The notes: a model not told the origin generated them from the sequence alone. A DNA stretch of 56,386 nt from Prevotella pallens ATCC 700821 (GCF_000220255.1 NZ_GL982514.1:269791-326176); one strand, 5' to 3'; numbered from the stretch's first letter, positions 26,390 to 36,416 are shown. Numbers and translations are program-made.

Positions 26390-28930
26390 ATGAACGTTAA
26401 ACAAAAAATGCTGGTAGCCTTTGTGCTACTCACACTTCTGCCCGTGGCGGTAGGGGCTAAACCTCGCACAACAGCTGATATGAAGAAAACTGCAGCACGT
26501 GCAATTAACCTACAAACAACTTTAAGTGCTTACAAAACAGGTAAGCGTACAAGCAGCGGAACTAGAAGCACTGAACAGTTGCGCGAACTAAAACATACAA
26601 AGGCCTATTCTATATATGGCTATAAACAAGGTGGGTTTGCCATAATATCGGCAGACGACCTCGCACCAGAACTGTTGGGAGTATCGGAAACTGATTATAC
26701 GCAAAGCGATAATCCTGGATTCAACTGGTGGTTGAAAGCTATTGATGAAGTGATAACTAAGGCAGTAAAAAGCAATACTCCTCTTAATGTTATTAAACCA
26801 GACCCTACTAAATATAAGTCTGAAGTTCCAACGATGCTAACAACCGTTTGGGGGCAACAAATGCCATACAATAAATTGTTGCCCAATACGCCTAAAGGAC
26901 GATTGCTTACAGGTTGTGTAGCAACGGCAACAGCACAGGTTCTTAATTACTTTAAATACCCTTTACGCGGCATAGGCTCACACACTGTATACTATCCAGC
27001 CAACGATTATGATGGAGATGCCATAGAAGCTAACTTCGGAAATACAGTTTACGATTGGGCTAATATGAAAGATGACTACAGTGGAAGCTATACAAACGAA
27101 GAAGCTAATGCTGTGGCTACACTAATGTTGCATTGTGGCGTAGCATCTGAAATGGCATACGGAGGTCCGAACGAAGGTAGTGGAGCCATTATGAGCGATT
27201 GCGCTGAAGGTCTTCGTACTTATTTTGGCTTTTCGGATGTTGAGCATTTAGTTCGTGCAAACTATTCTTCTAAAGAATGGATGGACATTATTTTCAGTGA
27301 ACTATCAAGCGGACACCCACTTATTTATGGTGGTGTTAGTCCTGGCTCTATGGGACAAGACGCTGGACACGCCTTTGTGTTAGATGGCTATAATAGCGAT
27401 GGCTTAGTAAGTGTAAACTGGGGGTGGAATGGCGATGTAAACGGTTATTACAAGATAGACCTGCTGAATCCAGGCAATATGTACTCGTTTACATCTGACC
27501 AAGATGTTATACGAGGCGTTTACGGTACACCTAAAGAATTAAAGAACCGTACCATTCAGTTGCCTAAAGCTGGCGTTTTATCTGATAGCATTCCTGCTAA
27601 TATGCGCACAGAGATAGGCGAACTTACTTTGATTGGCGAGATTAATGGAGCCGACTTCCGTGTTATTCGCGAGATGGCGGGTCGCGATTTTGATGGAAAA
27701 TTCACACAAGGCGGACTGTATATGCTCGACCTTAAAGGTGCAAAAATTGTGAGTGGTGGCGGAGCATACCTCAAAGATGGTAATCTAACAACCTCTAACG
27801 ATAATCTTCCAGAGCGTGTTTTCTACAATTGCAATAGTTTGCGCAAACTTGTTTTGCCCGATGGCTTAAAAACCATTGCCGATGGTACATTTGCTTTCTG
27901 TCGTGCTTTGGGAACAATAGAGAATATTCCTGCTAATGGAGGCGACAACTTTGTTTACAGCGATGGTATTTTCTTAAATAAAAAAGGCGACGAAATAATT
28001 AGTGCAATACCTGGAATGGTAACCGATCTTGTAGTTCCTGAGGGCATAACTGGTATTCACGATTATGCTTTAGCTGGCTGTACAGGATTAAAACGTATTG
28101 TTTTGCCCACCTCTATCGCAAGTTTAGGTAAAGAGAGCATGGCAGGTTGTCATAGCTTAAGCCAGATAAAAATATTTGCAAAACAACCTCCAAAGGCGGG
28201 TAAAGATATGTTCTTAAGTAGTCCAATCAGCAATATCGTTTTACGAGTTCCTATTGATACAAAGAAGTTATACCGTGGTTGGGGTGGTCTTCTTGTTAGA
28301 AATATAAAAGAATTTGGTAGCATTGTAACAGTGCGCAATACCATTCGCGAATATGGCGAACCAAACCCGAAGTTTGGATATAGCATTCGTGGAGAGTACT
28401 TAGAGGGAAAACCAGAAATTACGTGTGTAGCCGATGCTAAGTCGCCAGTAGGAAAATATGAAATCCATATAGACTATGGCACTATTGCCGACAAGAGTGT
28501 TCAGCTTGTTGGTGGAACACTAACAGTAGACAAAGCTATGCTTACTGTTACTACTAACGATGTTACACGTCAAGAAGGAAAGCCTAATCCAGAGTTCATA
28601 TTGTACTATAGAGGATTTGTAAATGGCGAAAACGAGCACGTTCTTACCAAAGTTCCTGTTGTTACAACTACTGCAACCGAAAGTAGTCCGGCGGGCGAAT
28701 ACGAGATAATTATAAGTGGTGGTGAGGCTCAAAACTACAGATTTACTTACAAAAAAGGTAAGCTAACTATAGCTACAGCAGCTGGAATAGAGAACGCAAA
28801 TGCCGATTCTACTGCTACACCACAGCCAGTTTACTCTGTTTCGGGTGCAAAAGTGGGCACCACAGCAACTCTTTCTACACTTCCTTCAGGCGTATATGTT
28901 ATAAATAAAAAGAAAATACTAGTTAAATAA
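26390..28930 (+). CDS. C10 family cysteine protease, interpain A-like
   Basis: 846 residues (about 90 kDa). A signal peptide (1-22) is followed by a Spi/propeptide-like region to about 135. The streptopain-type catalytic domain has C176 in LLTGCVATATAQ, H327 in GHAFVLDGYN, and N343/W344 in VNWGWNG. The 151-residue Cys-His spacing fits what I recall for interpain A of P. intermedia. Downstream are a BspA-type leucine-rich segment (about 480-600, NSLRKLVLPDGLKTI), two MBG-type beta domains (about 645-800) and a sorting-type tail (VYSVSGAKVG...GVYVINKKKILVK). Such proteases degrade host proteins including complement. TTATATATAGAG in its leader also occurs before the two adhesin genes. Confidence 0.93.
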   Translation: MNVKQKMLVAFVLLTLLPVAVGAKPRTTADMKKTAARAINLQTTLSAYKTGKRTSSGTRSTEQLRELKHTKAYSIYGYKQGGFAIISADDLAPELLGVSETDYTQSDNPGFNWWLKAIDEVITKAVKSNTPLNVIKPDPTKYKSEVPTMLTTVWGQQMPYNKLLPNTPKGRLLTGCVATATAQVLNYFKYPLRGIGSHTVYYPANDYDGDAIEANFGNTVYDWANMKDDYSGSYTNEEANAVATLMLHCGVASEMAYGGPNEGSGAIMSDCAEGLRTYFGFSDVEHLVRANYSSKEWMDIIFSELSSGHPLIYGGVSPGSMGQDAGHAFVLDGYNSDGLVSVNWGWNGDVNGYYKIDLLNPGNMYSFTSDQDVIRGVYGTPKELKNRTIQLPKAGVLSDSIPANMRTEIGELTLIGEINGADFRVIREMAGRDFDGKFTQGGLYMLDLKGAKIVSGGGAYLKDGNLTTSNDNLPERVFYNCNSLRKLVLPDGLKTIADGTFAFCRALGTIENIPANGGDNFVYSDGIFLNKKGDEIISAIPGMVTDLVVPEGITGIHDYALAGCTGLKRIVLPTSIASLGKESMAGCHSLSQIKIFAKQPPKAGKDMFLSSPISNIVLRVPIDTKKLYRGWGGLLVRNIKEFGSIVTVRNTIREYGEPNPKFGYSIRGEYLEGKPEITCVADAKSPVGKYEIHIDYGTIADKSVQLVGGTLTVDKAMLTVTTNDVTRQEGKPNPEFILYYRGFVNGENEHVLTKVPVVTTTATESSPAGEYEIIISGGEAQNYRFTYKKGKLTIATAAGIENANADSTATPQPVYSVSGAKVGTTATLSTLPSGVYVINKKKILVK

Positions 28931-29076
28931 AAATCGCTATTGAACGAAGCAAAATTACGGAACAAAATGCGAAAGAGAGTTTTGCTAAATATATGTTTAG
29001 GCATCTTTTACACTCAGTAGCTTAGAGTTGAGAGTATTCTCTTTTCGGTTGTTCGTAAATAGTAGTTAGAGTTTTT

Positions 29077-29112
29077 AGGGCTTTCAGATTATTCTGAAAG
29101 TCCTATTTTTTT
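29077..29112 (+). terminator. Terminator after C10 protease gene
   Basis: A 12-base stem (29077-29088 with 29093-29104, one G-U pair) with loop TTAT is followed by seven T. Confidence 0.85.
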
Positions 29113-29161
29113 GCTATCTATAATGTGTTGTGCCACAATGGTATATGTACGCGCAAAGTTT

Positions 29162-29249
29162 TAGACGTCTAAGACAATCGTCTCAGATATCTGTAACGAT
29201 TCTCTCAGATATCTGTCGTAAACGTTTCAGATATCTGTTTCTATTCCTT
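29162..29249. repeat. 22-bp palindromic array 2 (CAGATATCTG family)
   Basis: Four units start at 29162, 29184, 29206 and 29228, exactly 22 bases apart, with a degenerate fifth at 29250. The first is TAGACGTCTA, where the central TA of the palindrome is CG, so symmetry is kept by a double change. The array lies between the terminator of the protease gene and the promoter of the next gene. Confidence 0.8.
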
Positions 29250-29387
29250 CAGACGGCAACTCCATAAAATGTATAATGGTGCAATGGTCTGGTAAGTCGA
29301 TTCAGGCAAATGCCTTCTATTACACTATTTTAATTCTTTATTCACCTTTTTTGCACCAAAAAGTAAGCAAGAATATATAAAATGTTA

Positions 29388-29395
29388 TACCTTTG
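29388..29395 (+). promoter_or_regulatory. -7 box for GH18-NodB-GT2 gene
   Basis: TACCTTTG lies 45 bases before ATG 29441. No clear -33 TTTG at the right spacing is seen. Confidence 0.5.
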
Positions 29396-29440
29396 TACGT
29401 TGTTTCAAAACACACTAAGGAAATTTATACAGATTGAGGT

Positions 29441-32400
29441 ATGGATAAACAAGTATTTCAAACAGATTCGCGACAACGCTGGAATCGCTTTAAATGGACA
29501 TTACGTGTACTTTTAACCATTGCTATACTACTGGGAGCAGTGTTTTTGGCAATGTTCGCATTAGAAGAAAGCCCCCAAATGCCTTTTCGCCACGATTATC
29601 GTAGCGTGGTTTCGGCTGGAAAACCATTTCTAAAAGACAATAAAACGTCGAAAGAATACAAGTCGTTTCGCGACTTCTTTCACGAACAGCGAATGCATAG
29701 CAACGATGCTCATATTGCAGCAAAGCGGCACCGATTTGTTGGAAAGGCAAACAGCTTAACGCAAAAATACATTGCCGAGTGGACCGATTCGCGAATGGGA
29801 ATACGTTCTGCATGGTATGTAAATTGGGACAAACGAGCCTATTTGTCGCTAAAAAACAATATTAAAAACCTCAATATGGTGTTGCCAGAGTGGTTTTTTA
29901 TAAACCCTAATACCGACCAACTGGAAAGCAGGATAGACAAAAAAGCACTGAAGCTAATGCGTAGTGCAGGCATTCCTATATTGCCAATGCTTACCAACAA
30001 CTATGGCGCAAAGTTCCGTTCTGAGCCTATTGTTCGTATTATGAACAACCAGGAAAAGCGAATGGCACTTATAAAGCAACTTGCCGACCAGTGCGAACAG
30101 TATGGATTTACGGGTATAAACCTCGACCTTGAAGACCTAAACATTACCGATAATGTACCGTTGATAACGCTTGTGAAAGATTTTGCTACCGTTTTTCACG
30201 CTCGTGGACTCTATGTAACACAAGCCATTGCAGCTTTTAACGACGATTACGATATGCAAGAGCTTGCAAAATACGACGATTATTTGTTTCTAATGGCATA
30301 CGATGAGCACAACTCTACCAGCCAACCAGGCGCCATTAGTTCGCAACGCTGGGTAGAAAAAGCAACCGACTGGGCTGCTAAAAATGTTCCTAACGATAAA
30401 ATAGTGTTAGGTTTGGCAGCTTACGGATACGACTGGACCGAAGGTAAACCAGTAGGCTCAACCGTTTCTTTCGACCAAATTATAGCTACGGCGCAGAACG
30501 CTGAGGCTAAAATAGCGTTTAACGACGATACTTATAACCTCAATTTCAGCTATCAAGACAATACCAACGGCACGTTGCACCACGTGTTTTTTCCCGATGC
30601 GGCTACCACATTTAACATCATGCGCTTTGGCTCCGAATATCATTTAGCAGGCTTTGGCTTATGGCGTTTGGGCACAGAAGATAAACGCATTTGGCGCTTT
30701 TATGGTAAAGATATGGGTTGGGAAAATGCCGCAAAACTATCTATAGCCAAACTTATGCAGCTGAATGGTACCGACGACGTAAACTTTGTGGGGTCGGGCG
30801 AGGTGCTTAATGTAACATCAGAACCACATCATGGTAAAATAGCAGTAACTATGGACAAAGACAATTGTCTTATAACTGAAGAATATTACCGTGAGCTTCC
30901 CACAACATACACCGTGCAACGGTTGGGTAAATGTAAGCCAAAACAATTGGTAATAACCTTCGACGATGGTCCAGACGAACGCTGGACACCATCTGTGTTA
31001 AGCACTTTAAAAAAATATAAAGTGCCTGCCGCATTTTTCATGGTAGGACTACAGATGGAGAAAAACTTGCCTTTAGTGAAACAAGTGTTCGATGCTGGGC
31101 ACACCATAGGCAACCATACGTTTACCCACCACGATATGTCAGAAAACTCAGACAGCCGTTCGTATGCCGAACTAAAGCTAACGCGTATGCTTATAGAGAG
31201 CGTTACAGGGCAAAGCACCATTCTTTTTCGCGCACCATACAACGCCGATGCCGATCCAACAGGACACGAAGAAATATGGCCAATGATAATTGCAAGTCGC
31301 AGAAATTATCTTTTCGTGGGCGAATCAATAGACCCTAACGATTGGCAACAAGGGGTAACAGCCGACCAAATATATAAACGTGTTATAGACGGAGTGCACA
31401 ACGAGGACGGACACATTATTCTTTTACACGATGCAGGAGGCGCAACACGCGAACCAACCATAACGGCTTTGCCACGAATAATAGAAACTTTGCAACGCGA
31501 AGGCTATCAGTTTATATCGTTAGAACAATATTTGGGTATGAGTAGGCAAACACTTATGCCCCCCATTGAGAAAGGAAAAGTTTATTACGCAATGCAGGCT
31601 AATCTTAGTTTAGCCGAATTTATATACCACATTAGCGATTTTCTCACAGCATTGTTTTTGGTGTTCCTTGTGTTAGGATTTGTGCGTTTACTTTTTATGT
31701 ACATACTTATGATTAGAGAGAAACGTGCCGAAAACCATAGAAACTATGCCCCTATAAATGCTAAAACTGCCCCCGAAGTATCAATAATAGTGCCAGCTTA
31801 CAACGAAGAAGTAAACATTGTGCGCACCATTAACAACCTTAAACAACAAGACTATCCAAACTTTCACATCTATTTGGTAGACGATGGAAGTAAAGATAAC
31901 ACCCTGAAAAGAGTGCACGAAAAGTTCGATAACGATACTGCGGTTACCATCATAGGAAAAGAAAACGGTGGAAAGGCATCTGCCTTAAATCTGGGTATAG
32001 CAACATGCACCACCGAATATGTGGTGTGTATAGATGCCGACACACAACTACTCTCCGATGCGGTGAGCAAACTAATGCGCCATTTTATTGCCGATAAGAC
32101 GGGGCGCATAGGAGCAGTGGCAGGCAATGTAAAGGTAGGAAACTCCCGAAATATTCTCACTTATTGGCAAGCCATAGAATATACCACAAGTCAGAACTTC
32201 GATAGAATGGCATATTCAAACATAAATGCCATTACAGTTGTACCTGGTGCCATAGGTGCTTTTCGTAAAAAAGTGTTAGAAGAAGTAGGCGGTTTCACCA
32301 CCGATACATTAGCAGAAGACTGCGATTTAACAATGTGCATAAACGAGCGTGGTTATATAATAGAGAACGAAAACTACGCTGTGGCTATGACCGAAGTGCC

Positions 32401-32848
32401 CGAAACACTCCGCCAGTTTGTAAAGCAACGCATACGTTGGTGTTTTGGCGTAATGCAAACATTCTGGAAACACCGTTCTTCGTTATTTGCAACATCTAAA
32501 AAAGGCTTTGGTATGTGGGCTATGCCAAATATGCTTATATTTCAATACATTATACCAACATTCTCGCCACTTGCCGATATACTTATGATAATAGGTTTGT
32601 TTACAGGCAATGCCGCTCAAGTATTTGCCTATTATCTTGTGTTTTTGCTTGTAGATGCAAGTGTTTCTATAATGGCTTACATATTTGAACACGAACGTTT
32701 GTGGGTGCTTCTTTGGATAATTCCACAACGTTTCTTCTATCGTTGGATTATGTATTACGTGCTTTTTAAGAGCTATTTAAAGGCTATTAAAGGCGAATTG
32801 CAAACTTGGGGCGTGCTAAAGCGTACAGGACATGTTAAGAATAAATAA
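29441..32848 (+). CDS. Three-domain GH18 - NodB deacetylase - GT2 synthase
   Basis: 1135 residues. One N-terminal membrane segment (about 25-45) leads to an extracytoplasmic GH18-like domain (about 100-450) with GINLDLEDL; E231 is the candidate catalytic acid. A NodB deacetylase domain follows (about 500-700: TFDDGP with D508/D509, GNHTFTHHD with H559/H563, RAPYN). Two membrane segments (727-758) then lead into a processive family-2 glycosyltransferase (about 775-1010: VSIIVPAYNEE, CIDADTQ, LAEDCDLTM, QRIRW) and further C-terminal membrane segments. The order suggests one protein that polymerises, deacetylates and trims an N-acetylhexosamine glycan such as a PNAG- or chitin-like exopolysaccharide. 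This is inferred from domains; the sugar is unknown. It is a single-gene unit. Confidence 0.92.
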   Translation: MDKQVFQTDSRQRWNRFKWTLRVLLTIAILLGAVFLAMFALEESPQMPFRHDYRSVVSAGKPFLKDNKTSKEYKSFRDFFHEQRMHSNDAHIAAKRHRFVGKANSLTQKYIAEWTDSRMGIRSAWYVNWDKRAYLSLKNNIKNLNMVLPEWFFINPNTDQLESRIDKKALKLMRSAGIPILPMLTNNYGAKFRSEPIVRIMNNQEKRMALIKQLADQCEQYGFTGINLDLEDLNITDNVPLITLVKDFATVFHARGLYVTQAIAAFNDDYDMQELAKYDDYLFLMAYDEHNSTSQPGAISSQRWVEKATDWAAKNVPNDKIVLGLAAYGYDWTEGKPVGSTVSFDQIIATAQNAEAKIAFNDDTYNLNFSYQDNTNGTLHHVFFPDAATTFNIMRFGSEYHLAGFGLWRLGTEDKRIWRFYGKDMGWENAAKLSIAKLMQLNGTDDVNFVGSGEVLNVTSEPHHGKIAVTMDKDNCLITEEYYRELPTTYTVQRLGKCKPKQLVITFDDGPDERWTPSVLSTLKKYKVPAAFFMVGLQMEKNLPLVKQVFDAGHTIGNHTFTHHDMSENSDSRSYAELKLTRMLIESVTGQSTILFRAPYNADADPTGHEEIWPMIIASRRNYLFVGESIDPNDWQQGVTADQIYKRVIDGVHNEDGHIILLHDAGGATREPTITALPRIIETLQREGYQFISLEQYLGMSRQTLMPPIEKGKVYYAMQANLSLAEFIYHISDFLTALFLVFLVLGFVRLLFMYILMIREKRAENHRNYAPINAKTAPEVSIIVPAYNEEVNIVRTINNLKQQDYPNFHIYLVDDGSKDNTLKRVHEKFDNDTAVTIIGKENGGKASALNLGIATCTTEYVVCIDADTQLLSDAVSKLMRHFIADKTGRIGAVAGNVKVGNSRNILTYWQAIEYTTSQNFDRMAYSNINAITVVPGAIGAFRKKVLEEVGGFTTDTLAEDCDLTMCINERGYIIENENYAVAMTEVPETLRQFVKQRIRWCFGVMQTFWKHRSSLFATSKKGFGMWAMPNMLIFQYIIPTFSPLADILMIIGLFTGNAAQVFAYYLVFLLVDASVSIMAYIFEHERLWVLLWIIPQRFFYRWIMYYVLFKSYLKAIKGELQTWGVLKRTGHVKNK

Positions 32849-32897
32849 ACCTTAACAGCCCAAATAGTCAGCCTCTAATAACATCATTTCTATTAAA

Positions 32898-32944
32898 CGC
32901 AGTTCGTAAGTGTTCTAAACTTTACAGAGCACTTACGAATTGCG
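32898..32944. terminator. Long hairpin between convergent genes
   Basis: A 19-base stem with two G-U pairs (32898-32916 with 32926-32944) lies between the plus-strand fusion gene and the minus-strand FMN protein. It probably serves as a shared terminator, although T-tracts are weak. Confidence 0.65.
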
Positions 32945-33021
32945 TAGCGTGTTTGTGTTCTTCTTGCATTATTTAAAACTCCCTTTTCTGTTCAGTTATA
33001 AAAATGCTATAGCATAGCAAA

Positions 33022-34101
33022 TTAGCGACGTTCGGCTATTCTAAACAAAGTTCCTGTGGGGCAAACATACGTGCAATAAGGACGAGCAACAAAAAACGAA
33101 AGCACAAAGAACACACCGCCAAGCACTAAAACGAACACCGATGCCGTTTGAAAGATAAAGGCAGAAAATATCTCATAGTCCATCCACTTAAACCAAATGC
33201 CAGCAAGAGAAAGCACCAACAGCACTGCAAATAAAAACTTTCGGGCGGCATTAAGGCGTTTCGCAACCTTACTGCTTATGTGCCACTTCTTGTTCTTAGT
33301 TTTCACAGCTAAGTCTTGCAGCGATCCGCACGGACATATATTTGTGCAATAATAGTTTTTCTTACCAAAAAGCGGATAAATAAAGGCAGTAGTTAGCATA
33401 ATAATAGGCACGAGCGAAGCCCAAAAGTTAATACCACTCGATACGAAATTAACAAACATTGACCACGAAAGAAACGTGCCACAGCCAAAGCCCAGCACCA
33501 CAACGTTTAGCAATAGTTGTATGGTGCGATAGTGTTTGTTGCGATAAAACAACGGAACAATAGCAGCTAAGAGCACCACTATTAATGCCGAAATGGTTTT
33601 TGCATCAAGATTCATTTGCTCCAATATGCTGGGTTCTATTGCTTTTTGTGAAGCGTATGCCAGTCCGCGCTTCATATTTCCTATTACGCCACGCGAAGAG
33701 AAGGTAGCTCCACTTATAGCATCAACCTTCAGCTGTTGAGCTTCGTTTATGGTTTTACCATTCCATTTGCTAAGCAATGGTTTCACTTCGGCAAAAAATT
33801 CTGGAGTCTCAGCATTCTTTAATGCCTTTACCTTCACAATTCTACTTTCCTTCACGTATATTTCTAAAGGTACGTTGCCTCCATACCCTGTAATATCTTT
33901 GCCTAAAACAGTGGTGTTTATCACTTTTGTTCCATCGTCGAGCGTACGCATTGTGTCTACTCTTGCAGTTTTTAGAGAGTCGGCTTTTGTTGCTTTCAGA
34001 CGATGTCCCCATATTTTTCCATCTCTCTGGACGGCTGCAATCATTAGTATTAGCATACAAACTGCCAGCATACAAACTTGTTGTAGCTTCTTCATAATCA
34101 A
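33022..34101 (-). CDS. FMN-binding and 4Fe-4S membrane protein, NosR-like
   Basis: 359 residues. A membrane anchor (about 8-24) is followed by an FMN-binding domain (55-150) whose DAISGATFSS contains T133, the residue expected to carry covalent FMN attached by ApbE. Four or so membrane helices follow (172-186, 195-222, 227-245, 288-304, 315-338), with two cysteine clusters: C252-x3-C256-P-C258 and C343-x3-C347-P. The pattern is a reduced NosR/NirI-type electron-transfer protein. It would pass electrons across the membrane from a flavin to iron-sulfur centres. The partner is not in this window. The start may be 34101 or 34095. Spacing shows it is transcribed alone. Confidence 0.82.
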   Translation of the reverse strand: MIMKKLQQVCMLAVCMLILMIAAVQRDGKIWGHRLKATKADSLKTARVDTMRTLDDGTKVINTTVLGKDITGYGGNVPLEIYVKESRIVKVKALKNAETPEFFAEVKPLLSKWNGKTINEAQQLKVDAISGATFSSRGVIGNMKRGLAYASQKAIEPSILEQMNLDAKTISALIVVLLAAIVPLFYRNKHYRTIQLLLNVVVLGFGCGTFLSWSMFVNFVSSGINFWASLVPIIMLTTAFIYPLFGKKNYYCTNICPCGSLQDLAVKTKNKKWHISSKVAKRLNAARKFLFAVLLVLSLAGIWFKWMDYEIFSAFIFQTASVFVLVLGGVFFVLSFFVARPYCTYVCPTGTLFRIAERR

Positions 34102-34170
34102 TGTATTTAAGTCTTATAGTATCATTATTTCTATTACATTCTGCGCCTGTTATAGCGAAGAACGTTACTA

Positions 34171-34178
34171 CAAAGGTA
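34171..34178 (-). promoter_or_regulatory. -7 box for FMN/4Fe-4S protein gene
   Basis: TACCTTTG on the minus strand, 70 bases before the start codon, lies in the 306-base gap shared with the divergent lipoate gene. Confidence 0.5.
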
Positions 34179-34283
34179 GAGAAAATATTTGTTTTATAGC
34201 GTTATTTCATCTTTTTTAATCTCTCTGCGATGCATAGTTTGTAATAAAAAGAGTGTATTTTAGTATAAATCAATATTTTTTTG

Positions 34284-34291
34284 TACATTTG
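34284..34291 (+). promoter_or_regulatory. -7 box for LplA-LipA fusion gene
   Basis: TACATTTG followed by GCAAG matches TAnnTTTG and gives a leader of about 110 bases before ATG 34408. Confidence 0.5.
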
Positions 34292-34407
34292 CAAGCCATC
34301 GGCGATACTAGTAAGTGATATGGTTTTGCTGCTAAAAATCGCATAAAAATATATATAAATAAGGTGAAACAGCCTATTAAAACACATTGAAAACAATTGT
34401 CTGAACA

Positions 34408-36231
34408 ATGAAATATATCATCATTCCTGAACAGAAAACAATACACCAGTTGCCTTTTTATTTTGCCGTAGAAGAATATGTAGCGCGTAAATATACTAAC
34501 GACGATTACTTTATGGCTTGGCGTGTAGAACCAACAGTTATGTTGGGGCGCAACCAACTAATAGAGAACGAAGTGAATATAGACTATTGCAAACGCAACA
34601 ACATACACATTTTTAGGCGCAAAAGCGGAGGAGGTTGTATTTATGCCGATAAGGGTTGTATGCAGTTTTCGTACATTTCGTTTGCTGAAAACGTTAATAG
34701 TGCCTTTATTGAGTATATGAAAAGCATAGCAGAAATGATAAAAAGCTTAGGTATAAATACCGAACTTTCTGGACGAAACGACATACTTGTTGATGGAAAA
34801 AAAGTAGCGGGCAGTGCATTCTATCGTCTTAAGGGGCGTAGCGTGTTGCACAATTCGCTCTTATTCAGCACACAATTAGAACATCTTTCGCAAGCACTAA
34901 CACCCGGTAAAGAGAAGTTGCAAAGCAAAGGAGTTGCCTCTGTGCGACAGCGTGTTACAAATGTTGGAACTTACACCACGCTGAATATAGAAGCATTTAT
35001 GGCTTACGTACGACAGTATATGTGTGGTAACGAAGTGTTGGAACTTACGCCCGATGATATGCAACAAATTGCTGAGATAGAGAAGGAATTGGCTTCCGAC
35101 AACTTTATATATGGCAAGAATCCAAAATACACAGAGGTTCGTAAGAAACGTTTTGCCGATGTAGGTACCATTCAGGCACATATTGAACTGAAGAACAACA
35201 AGATAGTGAATATAAACTTGATGGGCGATTATTTCTTATCTGGCGATTTAGACAATGAATTGCTGAACCTTTTGCATGGTGTAGACTTCTCTCGTGAAGC
35301 TGTAGCTAATGCTATTGAAGGTGTGGAAATGGGCAACGTGATACGCAATTTTACCACCGAACAATTCTTACGCTTGCTTTTTGGTCGTCCGCCACACGTG
35401 ATGAAACCCGACTGGTTGAAGATAAATTTAACATCGAAGAAATCGTCTGGCGAAACAGCGGGCATATTAGCACGCCACCACATGAACACTATTTGTACCA
35501 GCGGACTGTGCCCGAACCGTACAGAATGTTGGGCTGCACGCACTGCAACACTTATGATAGGAGGAGACATTTGTACGCGTAAGTGTAGATTTTGCAACAC
35601 ATTAAGTGGCCGTCCGAATGCTTTAAATCCAAACGAGCCGCGCCATGTGGCTGAATCGATAAAGGCTTTAAACCTGCGTTATGCTGTTATTACATCAGTA
35701 GACCGAGACGATTTGCCCGATTATGGTGCCGAACATTGGGTGAAAACAGTGGAAGCTATACAACAACTAAATCCGGAAACAAAGATAGAATTGCTTATTC
35801 CTGATTTTATGGGGAAGAAGGAATTGATAGAAAAGGTGCTGAAAACACAACCGCATGTGTGTGGACATAATATGGAAACGGTGCGCCGACTGACGCCATC
35901 GGTGCGTAGTGTGGCTAAATACGACCGTAGTTTGGAGGTACTGGCAGAGATAACACGTTGCGGTGTGCAAGCTAAAACAGGCTTCATGTTGGGATTGGGC
36001 GAAACGCACGAAGAGATATTACAGACGATGGACGATATTTTGGCTACGGGCTGTAAGCGTTTAACATTAGGACAATATTTGCAGCCCACAGCTAAACACT
36101 TGCCAGTGAAAGCATATATAAGTCCGCAACAGTTTTCCGAATACAAGAAAATAGGTTTAGAGAAAGGTTTTAAACACGTGGTAAGCGGTCCGTTGGTACG
36201 CAGCTCGTACCATGCAGCCGATGCTATTTAG
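34408..36231 (+). CDS. lipA: Fused lipoate-protein ligase A - lipoyl synthase
   Basis: 607 residues in one frame join two lipoate enzymes. Residues 1 to about 325 are LplA: the lipoate-binding RRKSGGGCIYAD, DILVDGKKVAGSAF with the catalytic Lys, and a C-terminal accessory domain. Residues from about 330 are LipA: auxiliary cluster C363-x4-C368-x5-C374, radical-SAM C389-x3-C393-x2-C396, and the terminal RSSY serine. Both halves have family-typical length and intact motifs, so the fusion is not a broken gene. It would combine salvage (ligase) with sulfur insertion on bound octanoyl groups. LplA could also act as an octanoyl ligase feeding LipA, since no lipB is seen nearby. Divergent from the FMN protein. 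Confidence 0.93.
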   Translation: MKYIIIPEQKTIHQLPFYFAVEEYVARKYTNDDYFMAWRVEPTVMLGRNQLIENEVNIDYCKRNNIHIFRRKSGGGCIYADKGCMQFSYISFAENVNSAFIEYMKSIAEMIKSLGINTELSGRNDILVDGKKVAGSAFYRLKGRSVLHNSLLFSTQLEHLSQALTPGKEKLQSKGVASVRQRVTNVGTYTTLNIEAFMAYVRQYMCGNEVLELTPDDMQQIAEIEKELASDNFIYGKNPKYTEVRKKRFADVGTIQAHIELKNNKIVNINLMGDYFLSGDLDNELLNLLHGVDFSREAVANAIEGVEMGNVIRNFTTEQFLRLLFGRPPHVMKPDWLKINLTSKKSSGETAGILARHHMNTICTSGLCPNRTECWAARTATLMIGGDICTRKCRFCNTLSGRPNALNPNEPRHVAESIKALNLRYAVITSVDRDDLPDYGAEHWVKTVEAIQQLNPETKIELLIPDFMGKKELIEKVLKTQPHVCGHNMETVRRLTPSVRSVAKYDRSLEVLAEITRCGVQAKTGFMLGLGETHEEILQTMDDILATGCKRLTLGQYLQPTAKHLPVKAYISPQQFSEYKKIGLEKGFKHVVSGPLVRSSYHAADAI

Positions 36232-36416
36232 TTTAAAAAACTCATTATGCCCGCAAAAGGTTTTGTTTTATCTAAATGCCTCATTAGAGCCTTGCAAATT
36301 TGGCTTCAGCCGAAAAAGGGTAGGGAGGTTGTAAATGGTTTCTACTGCCTGTTTACCAAATAGATAGAGCGTATTAAATGTTTAAGAAAGTAGACATAAA
36401 ATAGTAGCTCACGTCT

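Noticed and set aside
33749..34219. 156-residue plus-strand protein opposite the FMN/4Fe-4S gene
   Set aside because: Antisense shadow of a well-supported coding region, with atypical composition.
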